A DNA stretch of 7,763 nucleotides, from the NCBI GenBank assembly GCA_046261635.1, contig JBHEOL010000018.1:1-7763 (forward strand). Direction: 5' to 3'. The notes beneath the pieces were generated by a model. It was given only the letters and a program-made list of their open reading frames with translations, was not told where the DNA came from and did no database searches. The position numbers and the translations under genes were made by a program. Shown here in pieces: positions 5,066-7,763 of this stretch (positions are counted from its first letter, which is position 1; each line of letters opens with the position of its first letter). The stretch is from JBHEPS01 sp046261635 (GTDB taxonomy: Bacteria > Acidobacteriota > Thermoanaerobaculia > Gp7-AA8).

Positions 5066-6430
5066 ATGGGAATCGCCACGGTCAACCCTGCCACCGGAGA
5101 GACGATTCGCGAGTTCGATCCGATCACGGACTCCGATCTCGAGCGCGCTCTCGCCCTCGCCCACTCTGCTTTCCTCACCCATCGGCGCACATCGTTCGCC
5201 GACCGGTCGAAGAAAATGCGAGCCGCCGCCGGCATTCTCGAGCGGGACCGGCGATCCCTGGCCGAGATGATGACCCTGGAGATGGGCAAACCGGTCAAGG
5301 CCGCGGAGGCGGAGATCTCCAAGTGCGCCGCGGCCTGCCGCTACTACGCCGACCACGCCGTCGATCATCTCGCCGACGAGCACATCGAGACCGAGGTGCG
5401 CGAGTCGTATGTCCGGTACGAGCCGCTTGGCGCCGTTCTCGCCGTCATGCCGTGGAATTTCCCCTTCTGGCAGGTGTTCCGCTTCGCGGCTCCCGCGATC
5501 ATGGCAGGCAACGTCGGCCTGCTGAAGCACGCTTCGAACGTTCCGCAGTGCGCGCTCGCCATCGAGGCGATCTTTCGGGAGGCTGGCTTCGAGGAAGGCG
5601 TGTTTCAGACGCTCCTGCTCGAGTCGAAGCGGATCGAGAAACTCCTGCGCGATCCTCGGGTGCGCGCTGCGACGCTGACCGGAAGCGAGCCGGCTGGCGC
5701 GTCAGTCGCCTCGATCGCCGGAGAGGAAATCAAGAAGGTCGTCCTCGAGCTCGGCGGATCCGATCCCTTCATCGTCATGCCGTCGGCGGATCTCCCAGCC
5801 GCCATCTCCACCGCAGTCAAGGCGCGTACAGTCAACAGCGGGCAGTCGTGCATCGCCGCCAAGCGCTTCATCGTTCATGCCGAGGTCTATGACCGCTTCC
5901 TCGACGGCTTCGTGGCCGCCATGGAACGACTGGTGGTCGGCGATCCGATGAACGAAGCAACGGACGTCGGGCCGCTTGCCTCCCCGGAGATCCTCGAGGA
6001 CCTGGAAAAGCAGGTGAAGGCCACTGTCGATGCTGGAGCCCGCTTGCTCACCGGTGGCAGACGAGTCGGGGCGGCTGGAAACTTTTACGCTCCCACCGTG
6101 CTCGCCGATATCCCGCGCGAATCGCCGGCATGGTCGGAAGAGCTTTTCGGTCCCGTGGCTTCGGTCTTCCGGGTCGACGGCATCGACGAGGCGATCGATG
6201 TCGCGAATGGGACGACCTTCGGGCTCGGCTCCTCCGCCTGGACCGAAGATGAGAGCGAGCGAATCCGCTTCATCGGAGAGCTCGACGCCGGTCAGGTGTT
6301 CATCAACGCGATGGTCGCCTCGGACCCCCGAGTGCCGTTCGGCGGCGTCCGGCGCTCCGGCTTCGGACGCGAGCTCGGGCGGTGGGGAATCCAGGAGTTC
6401 GTCAACGTGAAGACCGTCTGGGTCCGTTGA
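5066..6430 (+). CDS. NAD(P)-dependent aldehyde dehydrogenase, succinate-semialdehyde type (GabD1/Sad-like)
   Basis: A 454-residue cytoplasmic aldehyde dehydrogenase that oxidises an aldehyde to the acid with NAD+ or NADP+. Succinate semialdehyde to succinate is the most likely reaction. The start MGIATVNPATGET, segment MTLEMGKP (69-76), AVMPWNFPFWQ (126-136) with oxyanion Asn131, AGNVGLLKHASNVPQCAL (147-164) with cofactor Lys154, TGSEPAG (205-211), VLELGGSDPF (226-235) with general base Glu228, and NSGQSCIAAKRF (257-268) with nucleophile Cys262 are all intact. The C-terminal half has VGPLAS, EELFGPVASVFR and VPFGGVRRSGFGREL. Many stretches match my memory of Mycobacterium tuberculosis GabD1 and E. 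coli Sad (YneI), which share this compact length. Substrate is inferred from this resemblance only. No gabT or other GABA gene is in view. It ends 31 bp from the convergent dodecin stop, with no clear terminator between. Confidence 0.93.
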   Translation: MGIATVNPATGETIREFDPITDSDLERALALAHSAFLTHRRTSFADRSKKMRAAAGILERDRRSLAEMMTLEMGKPVKAAEAEISKCAAACRYYADHAVDHLADEHIETEVRESYVRYEPLGAVLAVMPWNFPFWQVFRFAAPAIMAGNVGLLKHASNVPQCALAIEAIFREAGFEEGVFQTLLLESKRIEKLLRDPRVRAATLTGSEPAGASVASIAGEEIKKVVLELGGSDPFIVMPSADLPAAISTAVKARTVNSGQSCIAAKRFIVHAEVYDRFLDGFVAAMERLVVGDPMNEATDVGPLASPEILEDLEKQVKATVDAGARLLTGGRRVGAAGNFYAPTVLADIPRESPAWSEELFGPVASVFRVDGIDEAIDVANGTTFGLGSSAWTEDESERIRFIGELDAGQVFINAMVASDPRVPFGGVRRSGFGRELGRWGIQEFVNVKTVWVR

Positions 6431-6461
6431 CGACTGCGCAGCCCACCCCTCGTCGATTCAA

Positions 6462-6668
6462 CTAGTCGAGCCGGAAGCCGATCTTGACGGTGACCTGGTA
6501 TTCAGAGAGCTTCCCGCCGTCGATCCTTCCCCTCATCCCCACGACTTCGAACCAGTCGAGGTTGTGAATCGACTCGGAAGCTTTTCGGACCGCATTGTCG
6601 GCCGCTTTGGCGAACGAATCCTTCGAGGTCCCCACGATCTCGATCATCTTGTAGCTCTTATCGGTCAT
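6462..6668 (-). CDS. Dodecin, flavin-binding dodecamer protein
   Basis: Dodecins are small proteins that assemble into hollow 12-mers and bind flavins (FMN, riboflavin or lumichrome, depending on source). They are thought to buffer or store flavin and limit its photochemistry. The 68-residue product has the complete fold pattern: strand YKMIEIVGTS (6-15), an amphipathic helix (16-33), NLDWFEVVGMRGRI (36-49) and YQVTVKIGFRLD (57-68). Trp39 is the expected flavin-stacking tryptophan and Gln58 the flavin hydrogen-bonding glutamine; their 19-residue spacing equals that in Halobacterium dodecin (Trp36, Gln55). Start 6668 is chosen over an upstream in-frame ATG at 6722 because of AGGAG 7 nt before it and the normal family length. 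That AGGAG overlaps the TAG stop of the preceding gene 10 nt upstream, suggesting translational coupling. Confidence 0.95.
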   Translation of the reverse strand: MTDKSYKMIEIVGTSKDSFAKAADNAVRKASESIHNLDWFEVVGMRGRIDGGKLSEYQVTVKIGFRLD

Positions 6669-6678
6669 TTCCCATCTC

Positions 6679-7071
6679 CTAAAGAAACACGAATGTTGCC
6701 GCAAATCCCGCCGCTGCCGCAACGAAGGTCAGCAGCAGGATGATGCCGAGGCTCATGAAGAAGAGTCGCTGCAATCGCAGGACCCTTTCGATCGCACGGG
6801 GCTCGGACCCCGCTTCCGAGATCGCGATGCCGTATCGATAGAGGATCCCTGCCGGAACGAGGATGAGTGGAAGGTAGAGCACCGTCGGCATCGACACGAA
6901 CAGAATCTCCCGCCAACCTAAAGCCCCCAGCGACAGCAGCGCGGCGAGCGGCATGATCGCGAGCAAGGCCGCGGCGAGGAACCCGGCGAAGGCGAGAAGA
7001 AGAACCCATCCCCGGGTCTTGTGAAGCTGCTCGAGGATCGCGGGATTCGTCGCAAAGGGCGCTTCGGTCAT
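6679..7071 (-). CDS. Small three-helix membrane protein, DUF5362-like
   Basis: A 130-residue protein of unknown function. A short hydrophilic N-terminus (residues 1-20, ending LEQLHKTRG) leads into three strongly hydrophobic segments at about 21-50, 57-80 and 103-128. A charged stretch, YRYGIAISEAGSEPRAIERVLRLQRL (79-103), separates the last two. The pattern of a KTRxWV entry to helix 1, a Tyr/Arg/Tyr exit from helix 2 and a charged amphipathic linker containing a Gln before the last helix resembles the DUF5362 family as I recall it. This assignment is tentative. The ATG at 7071 is supported by GGAG 7 nt upstream (7079-7082 complement). Longer in-frame translation upstream would run through intergenic hairpins and is unlikely. 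It is followed immediately by dodecin and preceded by the RRM gene on the same strand. Confidence 0.75.
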   Translation of the reverse strand: MTEAPFATNPAILEQLHKTRGWVLLLAFAGFLAAALLAIMPLAALLSLGALGWREILFVSMPTVLYLPLILVPAGILYRYGIAISEAGSEPRAIERVLRLQRLFFMSLGIILLLTFVAAAAGFAATFVFL

Positions 7072-7102
7072 GGGGTCGCTCCGAGGATACACCAGCCCAA
7101 GT

Positions 7103-7124
7103 GGCGGAGGCTTCAGCCTCCGCC
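7103..7124. repeat. REP-like hairpin, copy 2 (TTCA loop)
   Basis: Arms GGCGGAGGC (7103-7111) and GCCTCCGCC (7116-7124) pair perfectly over 9 bp around TTCA. On the plus strand GTTTCTTTT follows, which resembles a terminator for plus-strand transcription, but no plus-strand gene ends here. On the minus strand the hairpin lies in the spacer 31 nt before the small membrane protein start. It shares orientation, loop and the AGT flank with copy 1 at 1827-1848. Confidence 0.65.
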
Positions 7125-7147
7125 GTTTCTTTTCACGCAGCTGTCCC

Positions 7148-7164
7148 CGCCGGAGAAGCCGGCG
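7148..7164. repeat. Small hairpin in the RRM-membrane protein spacer
   Basis: CGCCGG (7148-7153) and CCGGCG (7159-7164) pair over 6 bp around AGAAG. It is one of three hairpins within about 150 bp. Alone it would be unremarkable in GC-rich DNA. Confidence 0.35.
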
Positions 7165-7222
7165 CAAAAGAGAGCCGAGGATTCCCTGGAGGGAGGGTGA
7201 ATCGAGGAAGGAGCGAATCGGC

Positions 7223-7250
7223 GCGGCGGCGGGAGCAATCCCGCCGCCGC
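7223..7250 (-). terminator. 12 bp perfect hairpin downstream of the RRM gene
   Basis: Arms GCGGCGGCGGGA (7223-7234) and TCCCGCCGCCGC (7239-7250) are perfectly complementary around a 4 nt loop (GCAA on the plus strand, TTGC on the minus strand). It begins 17 nt after the RRM stop in the direction of transcription, where a terminator or 3' stabiliser would sit. No T-run follows on the minus strand, so it is not a textbook intrinsic terminator. It could uncouple RRM expression from the two genes beyond it, or be another dispersed palindrome. Confidence 0.5.
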
Positions 7251-7267
7251 ATCGGAATGTCAGATCA

Positions 7268-7717
7268 TCAGAGGGAGCGCTTTTTCGCGCGAACGTTGCG
7301 GCGGCTGCCTTTCGGCTTGCCTCCGCCGAAGCGGTCGTCGCCACCACCGCCGCCGCCGTAGCCGCCGCCGTAGCTGTCACCACCCCAGCTGTCGCCGCCG
7401 CCGCTGGGAGGGGCGAAACCGCGGCCCTGACCACCGCCGCCGGCACCGGGACGAGGCCCCGTGCGGCGCGGACCCTCTTCTGCCGCATTCACGCGCAGAG
7501 GGCGTCCGCTGAGGTCATGGCCGTTGAACTGCTGAATCGCTTTTGTCGCGTCTTCGTCGTTCTGGTACGTCACGAACGCGAATCCACGCATCCGACCCGT
7601 TTCGCGGTCGGTCGGCAGGAAAACGTCCGTAAGCGGACCTGCCTGAGCGAACAGCTGCTCAACTTCCTCCTTCGTAGTCTTGAAATTCAGATTCCCGACG
7701 AACAGCTTGGAAGCCAT
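7268..7717 (-). CDS. Glycine-rich RRM-type RNA-binding protein
   Basis: A 149-residue protein with a single N-terminal RNA recognition motif and a low-complexity tail, like the cold-associated Rbp proteins of cyanobacteria and other bacteria. RNP2 is KLFVGNL (4-10) and RNP1 is RGFAFVTY (44-51), with aromatic residues Phe46 and Phe48 at the expected RNA-stacking sites. The domain ends about residue 79 (RPLRVNAAE). Residues 80-134 are rich in Gly with Arg, Asp, Ser and Tyr, including a six-Gly run. The last 15 residues are strongly basic (PKGSRRNVRAKKRSL). The start at 7717 has AAGGAG 5 nt upstream. Two stop codons in a row (TGA TGA, 7270-7265) close the gene. Likely role: binding single-stranded RNA as a chaperone or stress factor; target RNAs cannot be inferred. 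Confidence 0.95.
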   Translation of the reverse strand: MASKLFVGNLNFKTTKEEVEQLFAQAGPLTDVFLPTDRETGRMRGFAFVTYQNDEDATKAIQQFNGHDLSGRPLRVNAAEEGPRRTGPRPGAGGGGQGRGFAPPSGGGDSWGGDSYGGGYGGGGGGDDRFGGGKPKGSRRNVRAKKRSL

Positions 7718-7733
7718 CGTCTCTCCTTTCTCC

Positions 7734-7750
7734 GGCCGCTTTCTGCGGCC
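7734..7750 (-). promoter_or_regulatory. Hairpin in the RRM gene leader
   Basis: GGCCGC (7734-7739) and GCGGCC (7745-7750) pair over 6 bp with a 5 nt loop. On the minus strand the stem ends 5 nt before the AAGGAG ribosome site (7723-7728 complement) and 16 nt before the start codon. A stem this close to the ribosome site could affect translation, for example with temperature or through binding by the protein itself. The promoter lies beyond the right edge. Confidence 0.4.
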
Positions 7751-7763
7751 TTTCGGACTCCGG

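Noticed and set aside
3539..5530. 663-codon open frame on the minus strand opposite hslU and the dehydrogenase
   Set aside because: It is antisense to two unmistakable genes. Its translation is low in recognisable motifs and shows the Arg/Asp/Leu-rich look of a codon-bias shadow in GC-rich DNA.
6431..6461. Terminator between the convergent dehydrogenase and dodecin genes
   Set aside because: Only a short CTGCGCAG palindrome is present in 31 bp, with no usable stem-loop or T-run.
7103..7133. Intrinsic terminator on the plus strand (hairpin followed by GTTTCTTTT)
   Set aside because: The shape is right, but no plus-strand gene ends upstream and the hairpin belongs to a repeated palindrome, so a dispersed element is the better reading.
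7072..7488. Long N-terminal extension of the small membrane protein into the RRM gene
   Set aside because: It is Ala/Arg-rich, runs through three hairpins and overlaps the RRM coding region in another frame. ATG 7071 has a good ribosome site.

Overview
The window comes from a GC-rich bacterial chromosome. It reads as ordinary core and near-core genome: I see no phage, plasmid, transposase or CRISPR genes. Gene content (recA, hslVU, a GabD1-like aldehyde dehydrogenase, dodecin, a Gly-rich RRM protein, a DUF418 membrane protein), the high GC and the many small intergenic hairpins would fit an Acidobacteriota-like or similar environmental lineage. That placement is a guess, because no rRNA is present and no search was run.

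Layout. 1-513 (+) is the C-terminal half of recA, cut by the left edge. A 91 bp convergent spacer holds a strong hairpin and a G-rich heptamer array. 605-1792 (-) is a DUF418 (YeiB-like) polytopic membrane protein. Divergent from it, 1988-2824 (+) is an RluA-family pseudouridine synthase. 2825-3029 is a repeat-rich spacer leading to hslV (3030-3569) and hslU (3566-4987), which overlap by 4 bp and encode the ATP-dependent HslUV protease. A short spacer with an extended -10 and a good Shine-Dalgarno site precedes a succinate-semialdehyde-type dehydrogenase (5066-6430, +). Convergent to it lies a minus-strand cluster: RRM protein (7268-7717), a small three-helix membrane protein (6679-7071) and dodecin (6462-6668).

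The genes do not form one pathway. The clear working units are HslV+HslU, and the dodecin/small membrane protein pair, where the dodecin ribosome binding site overlaps the upstream stop codon.

The most notable content is in the spacers. Three arrays are built from 7-base units AGGGRNN whose fifth base mostly alternates G/A. They have G-quadruplex spacing, lie at the 3' ends of two genes and upstream of hslV, and one array encodes the last residues of the pseudouridine synthase. Two far-apart hairpins share a TTCA loop and differ by stem-preserving base changes. A 12 bp perfect hairpin with a GCAA loop follows the RRM gene. No complete undescribed gene system is visible.
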